Positions 7,939 to 16,050 of a stretch of 58,881 nt of DNA are shown piece after piece. Under the pieces are notes generated by a model. That model was given only the letters and a program-made list of their open reading frames with translations, did no database searches and was not told the DNA's origin. A program made the position numbers and the translations under genes. This DNA is from Ruminococcus flavefaciens (GTDB taxonomy: Bacteria; Bacillota; Clostridia; Oscillospirales; Ruminococcaceae), in assembly GCA_902762855.1 (NCBI GenBank), contig CACWPR010000003.1:1-58881 (forward strand), given 5' to 3'. The first letter of the stretch is position 1. Every line of letters begins with the position of its first letter.

Positions 7939-7956
7939 ACCGCCATATATAAATTT

Positions 7957-7986
7957 TGCCCCGAAACTGTCAAATGTTCCGGGGCA
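7957..7986. terminator. hairpin between convergent genes
   Basis: TGCCCCG pairs with CGGGGCA and the stem extends past one mismatch. The T-run is poor on both strands, so it may be a weak terminator or an RNA-end stabiliser for the genes on either side. Confidence 0.45.
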
Positions 7987-8053
7987 CGCTTCTATTCAGT
8001 TTTATTCCGTACCTGCTCAGTTCCGGCGCAGGCTGCCTTTGCCAGGCGGCCGC

Positions 8054-8791
8054 CTATCCAAGTATTACCAGGTCCTCGCCGCTGTGGTCGTAGTCGTAAG
8101 GAACGGTTGTCGTTTCTTCGGAGCTCTCACTGCTGTCTGAATGCTCCTCGCTGTCATTATAATACTTGTTGGACTCCTCATTTCTGTTATAGACTTCAGC
8201 AAATGTCTCAAAGAACTCATCAAAATCACTGAATCCCAGCATTTTCCAGAAAACAGCATACTGTCCCTTTTCGAGCTTATCGAATCTTTCCGGGAGCCGT
8301 CCGGTCCTGTCGTATTCCTCCATTATAGCGGTACTGTTGTCTGCAAAGTACTTTACCTCCGGCCAGAGTCCCACAAAAACTGAGACATACAGGGCGAAAA
8401 TGAATGCAGAAACTGCCGACGCAGCTATAGCTATCCAGGCAAAGACCTTTCCGCCTAACTTTTTCTTCAATCCGATAATGGCCAGTATCACAGCTACAGG
8501 AACAGTTATGAAACTCAGCAGACTGCTGAAAACCACAAGATTTGCCACAGCTACACAAAAAGCCGCAACTGCGTGGCCGTTCGTCTTAGTCGGAGCTGTA
8601 CGGACCGGGCCGCCATTCGGGTAGCCTCCCCAGTTTCCCTGAGGTGGAGGAGGATAGTTCCCCCAGCCGTTATTCGGCGGCGGATAGCCGCCCCAGCCAT
8701 TCTGGGGACCGCTGCCTGGATAGTTTCCCTGAGGATAGTCCTGCGGGCCCTGTGCAGGACCTTCCTGGTCGTATCTGTTTATTTCGTACAT
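8054..8791 (-). CDS. membrane protein with Gly/Pro/Tyr-rich N-terminal tail
   Basis: The 245-residue protein starts at 8791 with AAGAGGTG upstream; a GTG three codons earlier is possible. The first 65 residues are low-complexity repeats such as GWGGYPPPNNGWG. Two hydrophobic segments follow (about residues 75-98 and 108-130), like proteins of the DUF4190 type. The C-terminal half is acidic, ending in a Ser/Glu/Thr-rich stretch, and is predicted to lie outside the membrane. Function is unknown. It is the last gene of the long minus-strand cluster, 15 bases after metA. Confidence 0.75.
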   Translation of the reverse strand: MYEINRYDQEGPAQGPQDYPQGNYPGSGPQNGWGGYPPPNNGWGNYPPPPQGNWGGYPNGGPVRTAPTKTNGHAVAAFCVAVANLVVFSSLLSFITVPVAVILAIIGLKKKLGGKVFAWIAIAASAVSAFIFALYVSVFVGLWPEVKYFADNSTAIMEEYDRTGRLPERFDKLEKGQYAVFWKMLGFSDFDEFFETFAEVYNRNEESNKYYNDSEEHSDSSESSEETTTVPYDYDHSGEDLVILG

Positions 8792-8806
8792 ATTCAGCAC
8801 CTCTTA

Positions 8807-9754
8807 TCAAAGGTCAGTCTGCCAGTTCCAGTTGCGTATCTCAAGCTCGTCCAGATTGAATGGGGTACGCTGGTAGACGCAGTAATTCAGCCAGTTTGAG
8901 AACATGAGGTTCGCCGTACACCTCCATGAGAACACAGGCACATTGTCCGGGTCATCATTCGGAAAGTAGTTATAGGGCATCTGTATGTCGATACCCTTGT
9001 CAAGGTCACGGCGATACTCATTTGCGATAGTGTCCCTATCGTACTCAGAGTGTCCGGTAATGAAGTACTGACGGCCGTTCTTATTGGCAACGATGTGTAC
9101 TCCGGAAATATCAGAGGAGGTCAGTATCTCAAGCTGAGGAATCCTTTCGATGTCTTCTCTTCTTACCTCTGTATTGCGTGAATGCGGTACATAGAATATA
9201 TCGTCAAATCCTCTGAGGAGCTGACAATTGCTTACCTCTGCCCTGTGAGGGAAAATGCCGAACATCTTCTTTTCAAGGGGATATTTTGGTATCCCGAAGT
9301 GGTAGTAAAGTCCGGCCTGAGCTGCCCAGCATATATAAATAGTGGAAAAAACGTGAGTCTTTGACCACTCCATTATCTGGGTTATCTCCTTCCAGTAATC
9401 TACCTCTTCGTACTCCATTAGTTCAACAGGAGCTCCGGTAATTATCATGCCGTCGTATCTGTTGCCGCTTATCTCACTGAAAGTCTTGTAGAAAGCCTCC
9501 AGGTGGTGCCTTGAAGTATTCCGTGATGTATGGGAGGCCATTTGCAGAAGGTCGATGTCCACCTGAAGAGGTGTATTACTCAGCAGCCTGAGAAGCTGAC
9601 TTTCAGTCTCTATCTTCTTAGGCATGATGTTGAGGATGACCACCTTCAGCGGGCGGATGTCCTGATGCTCGGCCCTGTCACGGGATATTACGAATATATT
9701 TTCTTCTCCAAGCGTTTTGTATGCCGGAAGTTCTGCGGGTATCCTTATTGGCAA
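8807..9754 (-). CDS. metA: homoserine O-acyltransferase (MetA; predicted acetyl-specific)
   Basis: MetA activates homoserine by acylation, the first committed step to methionine. The 315 residues match the family throughout: [23 protein letters not shown], the catalytic Cys142 in IYICWAAQ, and the late ITGHSEYD with the catalytic His and Glu. Residue 111 is Glu. In characterised MetA enzymes Glu at this place goes with acetyl-CoA use and Gly with succinyl-CoA, so O-acetylhomoserine is the predicted product. Translation starts at TTG, 10 bases after AAAGGAG. No SAM riboswitch precedes it; it is carried in the minus-strand cluster. Confidence 0.95.
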   Translation of the reverse strand: MPIRIPAELPAYKTLGEENIFVISRDRAEHQDIRPLKVVILNIMPKKIETESQLLRLLSNTPLQVDIDLLQMASHTSRNTSRHHLEAFYKTFSEISGNRYDGMIITGAPVELMEYEEVDYWKEITQIMEWSKTHVFSTIYICWAAQAGLYYHFGIPKYPLEKKMFGIFPHRAEVSNCQLLRGFDDIFYVPHSRNTEVRREDIERIPQLEILTSSDISGVHIVANKNGRQYFITGHSEYDRDTIANEYRRDLDKGIDIQMPYNYFPNDDPDNVPVFSWRCTANLMFSNWLNYCVYQRTPFNLDELEIRNWNWQTDL

Positions 9755-9782
9755 TACATTTCGCTCCTTTCATATCATATGC

Positions 9783-10160
9783 TCATTTATTCCTGCAATT
9801 TTCACAGCCGTTCATGAAGCTGTCGATGTTTTCGGCTGTATTTCCGTCCTGTGGTATAAATCTGAGTTTTCTCAGTCTTTCCAGCTTGGACTGGTCATCA
9901 ATTTCAAAAACTGCCTTGTCTATAGCTTTCAGGCAGCTTTTGAAGAGTACTGAGCGGACAAGACCGTCACAGAGCATAATGTCTCCGCCGTCATCGATGT
10001 CGTATATACAGGTATGGTCACCCTCATAGGAATAGGCGATGAAGCCTATCGGCTCTCCCCTGTCAAGGGCCTCGGTTATGTGCATCATAACTACGCTGCT
10101 GTGCTTTTTCACCAGCTCTTCGTAGCCTTCGGTGCCGAATTTTTCCTGTATCTCAAGCAT
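9783..10160 (-). CDS. small protein, possibly GNAT-like, between rluB and metA
   Basis: The 125-residue protein starts at 10160 behind AAGGAGA, the two genes almost touching since rluB ends at 10162. It has a mixed alpha/beta pattern with IGFIAYSYEGDH and a later DIMLCDGLVRSVLFK, which could be strands and a CoA-loop helix of an acetyltransferase. The usual acetyl-CoA loop (Q/R-x-x-G-x-A/G) is not clear, so the assignment is tentative. The C-terminus ends CENCRNK. It probably belongs to the same operon as rluB and metA. Confidence 0.7.
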   Translation of the reverse strand: MLEIQEKFGTEGYEELVKKHSSVVMMHITEALDRGEPIGFIAYSYEGDHTCIYDIDDGGDIMLCDGLVRSVLFKSCLKAIDKAVFEIDDQSKLERLRKLRFIPQDGNTAENIDSFMNGCENCRNK

Positions 10161-10161
10161 T

Positions 10162-10893
10162 TTACTTCTCCTTGCCGATAGCAGTTCTGAGTGCACGGAG
10201 CTCATCTGCTGTGAGTTCTCTCCATCTGCCGGGCTTTAACATTCCCAGTTTCAGTGGACCTATACTGATGCGTCTGAGCCTTGCTACCTCAAGCCCAACA
10301 GCCTCGCACATCTTTCTTATCTGACGGTTCCTGCCCTCTTTAATTGTGATGAGCATGACTACTCTGCCAGGCTCCTTGTCTTTGACTACCACAGTAGCAG
10401 GGAGAGTTTTTTTACCGTCGATAACGACTCCCTCGGAGAGAGCCACAAGCTGCTCGTCGTTAATGTCCGGACGCACTGTTACCCTGTAGGTCTTGGACAC
10501 ATGGCGGCTCGGGTGCATAATGCTGTTTGCGAATTCTCCGTCGTTGGTGAACAGGAGAAGTCCCTCAGAGTTTCGGTCCAGGCGGCCGACGGGGTACACT
10601 CTCTCATCCACATCCTCCAGGAGGTCCATGACACAGCGCCTGTCAAGCTCGTCAGAAACAGTGGTAACGTATCCTCTTGGCTTGTTTAGCATTATATAAG
10701 TGAGATTCTTCTTTTTCGGCAAGGCGATGCGCTCGCCGTCTATGGTTATCAGGTCTTTAAAGCCGCACTTGTCGCCCAGCTTTACCGGGTGTCCGTTGAG
10801 CTTCACTCTTCCCTGTAATATAAGTTGCTCAGCGGCTCTGCGTGAGCATACTCCGCTGTCAGCTATCATTTTCTGAATTCTTATCTTTTCCAC
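10162..10893 (-). CDS. rluB: 23S rRNA pseudouridine synthase (RluB/RsuA family)
   Basis: This 243-residue enzyme turns a uridine of ribosomal RNA into pseudouridine. It has an N-terminal S4 RNA-binding domain (residues 1-60, ADSGVCSRRAAEQLI) and the catalytic domain with VGRLDRNSEGLLLFTNDG, where the Asp is the nucleophile, followed by the conserved EGRNRQIRKM. Length and the scpAB-linked gene order favour RluB (23S U2605) over RsuA. The start follows a weak AAGGT-type site, 17 bases after the upstream carboxypeptidase gene. Confidence 0.93.
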   Translation of the reverse strand: MEKIRIQKMIADSGVCSRRAAEQLILQGRVKLNGHPVKLGDKCGFKDLITIDGERIALPKKKNLTYIMLNKPRGYVTTVSDELDRRCVMDLLEDVDERVYPVGRLDRNSEGLLLFTNDGEFANSIMHPSRHVSKTYRVTVRPDINDEQLVALSEGVVIDGKKTLPATVVVKDKEPGRVVMLITIKEGRNRQIRKMCEAVGLEVARLRRISIGPLKLGMLKPGRWRELTADELRALRTAIGKEK

Positions 10894-10910
10894 TTTTAAA
10901 ACCTTTTCTC

Positions 10911-12065
10911 TCAGGAAAAAAAGCTCCTGAGCGCTGATATTAGCCTATTGGCCAAACTTTCTTTTTTCTCCTGGACCTCCGCCTTTTTCAGTGGAGCGTC
11001 CTCAGCGGAGAGTAGGATTATCCTGCGTACCTCCGTTCCGCCGCAGCTTATCTTTAGCTCTGCGGCTGGCTCTCCCTTTCTGACCGGAGCGTAAATGAAC
11101 GGCGGAGATACAACTTCAATGGTGAAGTCCTCACCGGACATACCTGCTGTTGTTATGCTGACCTCCCTCACTTCTGGGACAGCAGTGAGATATTCCGTTC
11201 CGCCGCCTGCAAGAGGCAGTGCAACAGACTCCGGCAGCTCCGGAGATACCGTTTTTACTGCATCAAATCCGTAGTCATAGAGGGCAATATGGTCATTCCA
11301 GTCGTTCCTGTCATTGAGTGTCACGCATATCAGGGACTTGCCGTCCCTTTCGCAGGCGGACACAAGACACCTGCCTGCCTCGTCGGTAAATCCGGTCTTT
11401 ACACCGTAAACTCCGTCATACATTGTCAGCAGCTTATTGGTATTCTTCAGCCACCTTGGATACGGCGGTGCTCCGAATTCCAGCTTTATGGACGTCTGAG
11501 AGCATATAGACCGGAAAATATCATTTTTCAGAGCGTTCTGTGCAAGAACGGCCATGTCCCTTGCGGATGAGCCGTGGCCCTCCCCTTCCAGTCCGGAAGG
11601 TGTGACAAAATAGGTCTTTGAAAGTCCCATTTCTCTTGCACGGTCGTTCATGAGGTCAGCGAACTTATCTATGCTGCCGGCTATCCTCACAGCAGCCGCA
11701 TTTGCGGCATCATTGCCAGAGGGCAGCAGCATACCGCAGCATAGGTCGTACTTGGTAACTATGTCACCCTCCTGCAACCCCATAGAAGAGCCTTCAACAT
11801 GGATAGCGTCACTGTCCACAACGAAGGGCTCATCCAGGCCTCCGCTCTCTATGCAGAGCAGAGCTGTCATTATCTTGGTGGTGCTGGCCATAGGCAGCTT
11901 TTCGCCGGAGTTTTCCTCCCAGACGACCTCTCCCGTATCCGCTGAAATGAGCACAGCAGCCCTGGCCGAGACCTCAGGCTGCTCTGCTGAATGTGCATAT
12001 ATTATCCTGAACGGTGCAGCTCCGGCAATAATCACCGCAGCCGTTAATATTCCCTTTATCTTCAT
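10911..12065 (-). CDS. D-alanyl-D-alanine carboxypeptidase (DacB/DacF type)
   Basis: This penicillin-binding enzyme trims the terminal D-Ala of peptidoglycan stem peptides. The 384-residue protein has a signal peptide (about residues 1-25), then the serine-enzyme motifs: S-T-T-K in MASTTKIM (nucleophile), S-G-N in LLPSGNDAAN and K-T-G in GVKTGFTDEAG. A C-terminal beta-rich domain typical of this family follows, ending in a hydrophobic, weakly amphipathic tail that may touch the membrane. I chose ATG 12065, with GGAGG 8 bases upstream, over the ATG at 12071. It sits with ytfJ and scpAB, as sporulation-linked Dac genes often do. Confidence 0.93.
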   Translation of the reverse strand: MKIKGILTAAVIIAGAAPFRIIYAHSAEQPEVSARAAVLISADTGEVVWEENSGEKLPMASTTKIMTALLCIESGGLDEPFVVDSDAIHVEGSSMGLQEGDIVTKYDLCCGMLLPSGNDAANAAAVRIAGSIDKFADLMNDRAREMGLSKTYFVTPSGLEGEGHGSSARDMAVLAQNALKNDIFRSICSQTSIKLEFGAPPYPRWLKNTNKLLTMYDGVYGVKTGFTDEAGRCLVSACERDGKSLICVTLNDRNDWNDHIALYDYGFDAVKTVSPELPESVALPLAGGGTEYLTAVPEVREVSITTAGMSGEDFTIEVVSPPFIYAPVRKGEPAAELKISCGGTEVRRIILLSAEDAPLKKAEVQEKKESLANRLISALRSFFS

Positions 12066-12131
12066 ATCCATACCTCCGTTTTTATCATGATATGAAGGGC
12101 ATGGACTGAATATGTCAGGGATAGCTATTTC

Positions 12132-12581
12132 TTACTTTTTCTTTTTTGAGAGCTCTTCCATAGCTGCATCAGCAGCGTCAGCAGCAGCGTCGGCATTGCC
12201 GCCGTTCTTCTTCTTTCCGATGAAGCCGGATACCTTGTCGATGATACCGGGGACCTTCTCGATAGCTGTGCTTATTGGGTCGCTGGATGCCTCCATAGGT
12301 ACCATTTTTGCAGTACCGTCAGGTGAAATGACCAGGAATCCTTCAGGCTTTATGGACACACCTGCACCGGCTCCGCCGCCGAAGAGGTCCTTGTCGTACT
12401 TTGAAGGCAGGTCTGAGCCGCCGGACGCAAATCCATAGGATACCTTGGAAATGGGGATGATGGTAGTACCGTCGTCGAGCTTTATGGGCTGTCCGATAAT
12501 GGCATTTACATCAGCCATTTCCTTTATCTTCTCCATTGAGATGCCTAAAAGCTCGTTGATCTGAGTCTTATTTGTGTTCAT
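12132..12581 (-). CDS. ytfJ: GerW/YtfJ-family sporulation protein
   Basis: The 149-residue protein is typical of the YtfJ (GerW) family, which in Bacillus is made in the forespore and needed for normal germination. Recognisable parts are IINGQPI-like VNAIIGQPI, TTIIPISKVSYGFASGG, and the Gly-rich FGGGAGAGVSI followed by PEGFLVI. The C-terminal tail is rich in Ala, Asp and Lys. It lies next to a DUF2953 gene, the same pairing as ytfI-ytfJ in Bacillus. With spoIIP at 5744-6922 it is a second sporulation-family gene in this window. Confidence 0.93.
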   Translation of the reverse strand: MNTNKTQINELLGISMEKIKEMADVNAIIGQPIKLDDGTTIIPISKVSYGFASGGSDLPSKYDKDLFGGGAGAGVSIKPEGFLVISPDGTAKMVPMEASSDPISTAIEKVPGIIDKVSGFIGKKKNGGNADAAADAADAAMEELSKKKK

Positions 12582-12602
12582 ACTATTTACCTCACTTCTG
12601 TA

Positions 12603-13535
12603 TTATTTCTGCGCTGCCGCAGCTTTTTTGGCTTTTCTTGCTCTGAGCTTGCCAGGGATGAATACCCTGAATATAAATGTTATCAGGAACCAGACTCCTG
12701 CAATAACTGCTGTTCCAAGCCGGAATTTCAATCTTCCGGCAGCGTCCCATCGGCCTTTGTTCAGACCGAATCCCGGACGGATGTCCACGGTTTTGAGGCG
12801 GACTGTGAAGAGGCCACTGAAAAGCCTTATACCGTTGTATATGATACCGCTGTACTTTCCGTACTTCACGGCGCAGTCATAGGCATCCTCGTCGGCTACG
12901 AGGAAATCAATGTAGACCTCACTGAACTTGAAGCCCTTGAATATCTGTCTCAGAGGACGTTTAGCACTGTTCCAGACGTCTATGAGGAATGAGACCTTGT
13001 CGCCGAGAGACTTCTTCTCCTCATCGTCATCCTCGTTCTCATCCTCGTCGTCGAACTCGTAATAATGCTCCTCCGGGGCCTTTTTCTTTTTCTTCTTCTT
13101 TTTTCCCGAAGTCTCCTCCGGTGCTGGGACTTCCTCTATGCTTTCAAGAGCGGCTGCGTCCTCAGCGGAAAGGTCCTCTATTGAGACCTCCTCTGCCGGA
13201 GCGGAGGTTTCCGCAGGCTCAGGGAGCGCCTGTACTGCGTCAGGCTGTGGGATATTCTCCGCAGCCGGGTGCTCTTCTTTCTTCTTTTTCGACTTCTTTT
13301 TCTTATCCTTTGCAGGCTTTGGCTTTTTAGGCTTTTTGTTCTTCTTACGCTTTTTCAGCCACCCAAGTACGCCTCCGCCATCGGAGTCCATAATATTCAG
13401 CAGCCACAGCTTCACTTTATAGCTGAGCTTGCCGTCTATATAGCTTACTTCTCCGCCTATCGGCAGGATACAAACCAGAACTATAAGTCCGACTATTGCG
13501 AGAATTATCCAGAGTATTATTTTCAATACTATCAA
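12603..13535 (-). CDS. DUF2953 membrane protein (YtfI-like) with a charged insert
   Basis: The 310-residue protein has an N-terminal transmembrane helix (residues 5-27) followed by the start of a DUF2953 domain (SYIDGKLSYKVKLWLLNI). A long insert at about residues 60-185 is almost all Lys, Glu, Pro and Ala (runs of KKKK and EDEDE-like sequence). The conserved C-terminal half resumes near SEVYIDFLVADEDAYDCAVKYG, ending with a second hydrophobic segment and a basic tail. Function is unknown; the family is tied to YtfJ by gene order. The insert is far longer than I would expect and is the odd feature here. Confidence 0.85.
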   Translation of the reverse strand: MIVLKIILWIILAIVGLIVLVCILPIGGEVSYIDGKLSYKVKLWLLNIMDSDGGGVLGWLKKRKKNKKPKKPKPAKDKKKKSKKKKEEHPAAENIPQPDAVQALPEPAETSAPAEEVSIEDLSAEDAAALESIEEVPAPEETSGKKKKKKKKAPEEHYYEFDDEDENEDDDEEKKSLGDKVSFLIDVWNSAKRPLRQIFKGFKFSEVYIDFLVADEDAYDCAVKYGKYSGIIYNGIRLFSGLFTVRLKTVDIRPGFGLNKGRWDAAGRLKFRLGTAVIAGVWFLITFIFRVFIPGKLRARKAKKAAAAQK

Positions 13536-13553
13536 GTCCTGCCGCTCCTTTCA

Positions 13554-14111
13554 TCAGGTTTCAGAATTATCATCGGGCTCATCCTCTTCGGAGAGCACCG
13601 GCTGGTCCGGAAGAGGCGGCAGTTCAGCCACCGAGCTCAGACCAAAGCTCCTCAGAAATACGGGAGTAGTCCTGTATACTATAGGTTTTCCTGGTACATC
13701 CAGCCTTCCGGCTTCCTCCACCAGACCCTTTTCAACAAGATTATTGATAACAGAGGAGCTGTCGATGCCACGGACGTTCTCAACAAATCCTTTTGAAACA
13801 GGCTGATTATAGGCAATTATGGTCAACGCCTCCATTGCCGCATTGGACAGTGGTGTTGAACGTTTCGTTTCCAGAGCCGTCCTTATCTGAGGTGCGAACT
13901 CCTCCCGTGTACACATCTGATAGCTGCTGTCCAGCTTTTTGATGCAGATGCCGCTGCCGCAGTCGTCATAGCGCTCATTAAGCAGCTTTATCATAGAGGA
14001 CAGTGCACCGGGATCGACCTGGCTGGCCTCTGAAAGGCGGTATATCTCTATCGGCTCGCCGCTGGCAAAGAGAATAGCCTCTAGTGCTCCGAGCTTTTCT
14101 TTGATCTCCAA
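13554..14111 (-). CDS. scpB: segregation and condensation protein B
   Basis: ScpB is a kleisin-associated winged-helix protein that works with ScpA and Smc to organise and segregate the chromosome. The 185-residue protein has GALEAILFASGEPI at the N-terminus and the family block SNAAMEALTIIAYNQPVSK, then VENVRGIDSSSVINNL and a Pro/Glu/Asp-rich tail. It starts at TTG, behind GGAGTG, 31 bases inside the end of scpA, so translation is coupled. The next gene follows after 18 bases. Confidence 0.95.
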   Translation of the reverse strand: MEIKEKLGALEAILFASGEPIEIYRLSEASQVDPGALSSMIKLLNERYDDCGSGICIKKLDSSYQMCTREEFAPQIRTALETKRSTPLSNAAMEALTIIAYNQPVSKGFVENVRGIDSSSVINNLVEKGLVEEAGRLDVPGKPIVYRTTPVFLRSFGLSSVAELPPLPDQPVLSEEDEPDDNSET

Positions 14112-14836
14112 GTCTTTTTCACTCCGTTCTTTCTTCCCTTGAAGAATATCATCATATTATCGTCGCTTATGGTGATGCGTCCGTGACGGGTAAGCTCAAG
14201 GACAGCAAGGAATGTTGCCACTCTTTCAGACCGGTCTGTCACTCCGTCGTAGAGCTTGTCCATGAACACCTCACCGGAGCTGTACAGCTCCCTGAGGATG
14301 TGTACCACCTTAGTCATTACTGAGACGATCCTCCGCTTTACCACGGAGTTTATCTTGTTCTCCACCCGGAGCTTTGAGACTTCACTGCGGATAGTTTTCT
14401 GCGATATTGCACTGTATGCCAGTGCCAGACGGTCTGGCTCATGGACCAGACAGTAGGTCATATCTGCCTTTATTTTCATAGGTCTTCGGACGAAAATATC
14501 TCCGCCCCTGAAAGCATCTGCCAGCTTTGCCGCTGCTATCTTGCAGAGGGAGTACTCAATAAGAGCGCCCTCCAGCTCCTTTTTTAGCTGCTCTGCCTCC
14601 TCCGGCTGAGGGAGGAGAAAGGCTGTCTTGATATATATGAGCCTTGCGGCCATTTCCAGGAATTCTCCTGCCAGCTCAAGGTCCTGCTCATGAGCCTGTT
14701 CCATATATATAAGATACTGGTCCAGCAGCTTTGAGATCTCGATGTCGCAGATATTCAGCTTATGCTTTGAGATCAGACTGAGCAGCAGGTCAAGCGGTCC
14801 TTCAAAGACCTCCAGCTTGAATGAGATAGTCTCCAT
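14081..14836 (-). CDS. scpA: segregation and condensation protein A (kleisin)
   Basis: ScpA is the kleisin subunit bridging Smc heads. The 251-residue protein opens with FKLEVFEGPLDLLLSLI, the standard family start, followed by AGEFLEMAARLIYIKTAFLLP, and closes with the winged helix that contacts Smc (RVATFLAVLELTRHGRITI). The start is chosen at ATG 14836, three bases past the previous stop; a GTG five codons upstream would give an unusual N-terminus. It sits between the site-2 protease and scpB, the usual Clostridial arrangement. Confidence 0.95.
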   Translation of the reverse strand: METISFKLEVFEGPLDLLLSLISKHKLNICDIEISKLLDQYLIYMEQAHEQDLELAGEFLEMAARLIYIKTAFLLPQPEEAEQLKKELEGALIEYSLCKIAAAKLADAFRGGDIFVRRPMKIKADMTYCLVHEPDRLALAYSAISQKTIRSEVSKLRVENKINSVVKRRIVSVMTKVVHILRELYSSGEVFMDKLYDGVTDRSERVATFLAVLELTRHGRITISDDNMMIFFKGRKNGVKKTWRSKKSSEH

Positions 14837-14838
14837 TA

Positions 14839-15543
14839 TCAGGTGCCCCACTTATGCTTTGGTATCTGCATAACTATATCCCATATCAGGTTGAATACCT
14901 TGTCATCAAGGATGTACAGCAGATTATACTTTGCAGGGATGATATTTGCATTCAATATGATAAGGAATGCGAAGAATCCCATCTGTATCTCCCTGAAATG
15001 CTCGTAGAACCAGCGGTCTACCTTAGGGCCGGTAAAGTACCTGAGCACGTTGAAGCCGTCAAGGGGAGGAATGGGCAGCATATTGAATATAGCCAGTCCT
15101 ACGTTCACTGACATGATGAACTCTGTCACCAGCAGTGTACAGTAGAGAACTGTCACCTTATCGTTGATGTAGTAGTCAGTGATAGCATCGAGGCCCTTCT
15201 GAGTGCAGCGGATGCCGGCATTGACCAGTCCCGCAGCAAAAGCGGCAAGTATATTTGAGACAGGTCCGGCAAGAGCTGTGAGAGCCATGCCTGCCCTGGG
15301 TCTTCTCATTCTTGCAGGATTTACCGGCACAGGCTTTGCCCAGCCGAATCCGGTGAGAAGTATGAGTATGGAGCCGATAGGGTCAAGGTGTGCGAAGGGG
15401 TCTATGGTAAGACGACCCTGACGCTCTGCGGTATCATCACCGTTGAGCTTGGCAACAAAGGCATGAGCAGTCTCATGAAGAGGCAGCACCAGCAGAAGTG
15501 TCATGGCTCTGGCAAATATTTTAAGAAAAAGTTCAAGGTCCAT
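14839..15543 (-). CDS. site-2 protease family (M50) membrane metalloprotease
   Basis: The 234-residue integral membrane protein belongs to the compact M50 group often found upstream of scpA. The zinc motif HETAH (about residues 24-28) sits in the first hydrophobic segment. The third ligand Asp is in NMLPIPPLDGFNVL near residue 170. About five or six transmembrane segments are visible. Such proteases cleave within the membrane, often on anti-sigma factors or signal peptides; the substrate is unknown. It is the first gene of the minus-strand operon and has a consensus promoter at 15587-15615. Confidence 0.93.
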   Translation of the reverse strand: MDLELFLKIFARAMTLLLVLPLHETAHAFVAKLNGDDTAERQGRLTIDPFAHLDPIGSILILLTGFGWAKPVPVNPARMRRPRAGMALTALAGPVSNILAAFAAGLVNAGIRCTQKGLDAITDYYINDKVTVLYCTLLVTEFIMSVNVGLAIFNMLPIPPLDGFNVLRYFTGPKVDRWFYEHFREIQMGFFAFLIILNANIIPAKYNLLYILDDKVFNLIWDIVMQIPKHKWGT

Positions 15544-15586
15544 ATTAATCCTTTCAAAACAATATCCATAAAGTTATTCAAATATC

Positions 15587-15615
15587 ATTATACTACATTC
15601 TTTCAGAATTTTCAA
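15587..15615 (-). promoter_or_regulatory. sigma-A promoter of the minus-strand scpAB-metA operon
   Basis: On the minus strand TTGAAA (15610-15615) and TATAAT (15587-15592) have a 17-base spacer. It lies about 45 bases before the site-2 protease start and may drive all ten genes down to 8054. Confidence 0.8.
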
Positions 15616-15694
15616 GTAATATGTGAAATTTTTCACCTGCGGAGGTAAAAAAATACATCCGAAAAAAATTTTTTGAGTTTTTTTCAAAAAACAC

Positions 15695-15723
15695 TTGCTT
15701 TTTCTGAAAATGTATGCTATACT
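15695..15723 (+). promoter_or_regulatory. sigma-A promoter of rpmB
   Basis: TTGCTT (15695-15700), 17 bases, TATACT (15718-15723). It faces away from the protease promoter, in a divergent AT-rich region. Confidence 0.75.
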
Positions 15724-15767
15724 ATTCATGTTGTATTTTTATAAGCTAAATAAGGAGGTGCAGCCTG

Positions 15768-15956
15768 ATGGCAAAATGTGATATCTGCGGAAAGGGTGTT
15801 ACTTTTGGTATCAAAGTTTCTCACTCACACAGACGCACAAACAGAACATGGAAGCCTAATGTAAAGCGTGTTAAGGCTATCGTCAAGGGTACTCCTTGTC
15901 ATATCTACGCTTGCTCAAGATGCCTGCGTTCAGGTAAAGTTGAGAGAGCTAACTAA
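15768..15956 (+). CDS. rpmB: 50S ribosomal protein L28
   Basis: The 62-residue protein is a clear L28: MAKCDICGKGVTFG, SHSHRRTNRTWKPN, then YACSRCLRSGKV. CDIC and CSRC together form the four-cysteine zinc-binding version of this protein. A strong AAGGAGGTG precedes the start. It is a single-gene unit with its own promoter and a 10-base-pair-stem terminator. Confidence 0.97.
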   Translation: MAKCDICGKGVTFGIKVSHSHRRTNRTWKPNVKRVKAIVKGTPCHIYACSRCLRSGKVERAN

Positions 15957-15973
15957 TTGCATTAGAATCTCGG

Positions 15974-15999
15974 AAAGCGCTCGTTTCGGGCGCTTTTTT
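15974..15999 (+). terminator. rpmB terminator
   Basis: AAAGCGCTCG and CGGGCGCTTT form a 10-base-pair stem with a TTT loop, followed by further T residues. Confidence 0.9.
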
Positions 16000-16018
16000 G
16001 CTGTATATCCGCCAAAAA

Positions 16019-16047
16019 GAAAGCCTCCGGTCTCCCGGAGGCTTTTT
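16019..16047 (-). terminator. terminator of the dockerin esterase gene
   Basis: AAGCCTCCGG pairs with CCGGAGGCTT. On the minus strand the stem is followed by TTCTTTTT, 4 bases past the gene's stop codon. It has T-runs on both sides, so it can also serve as a backup for rpmB. Confidence 0.85.
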
Positions 16048-16050
16048 ATC

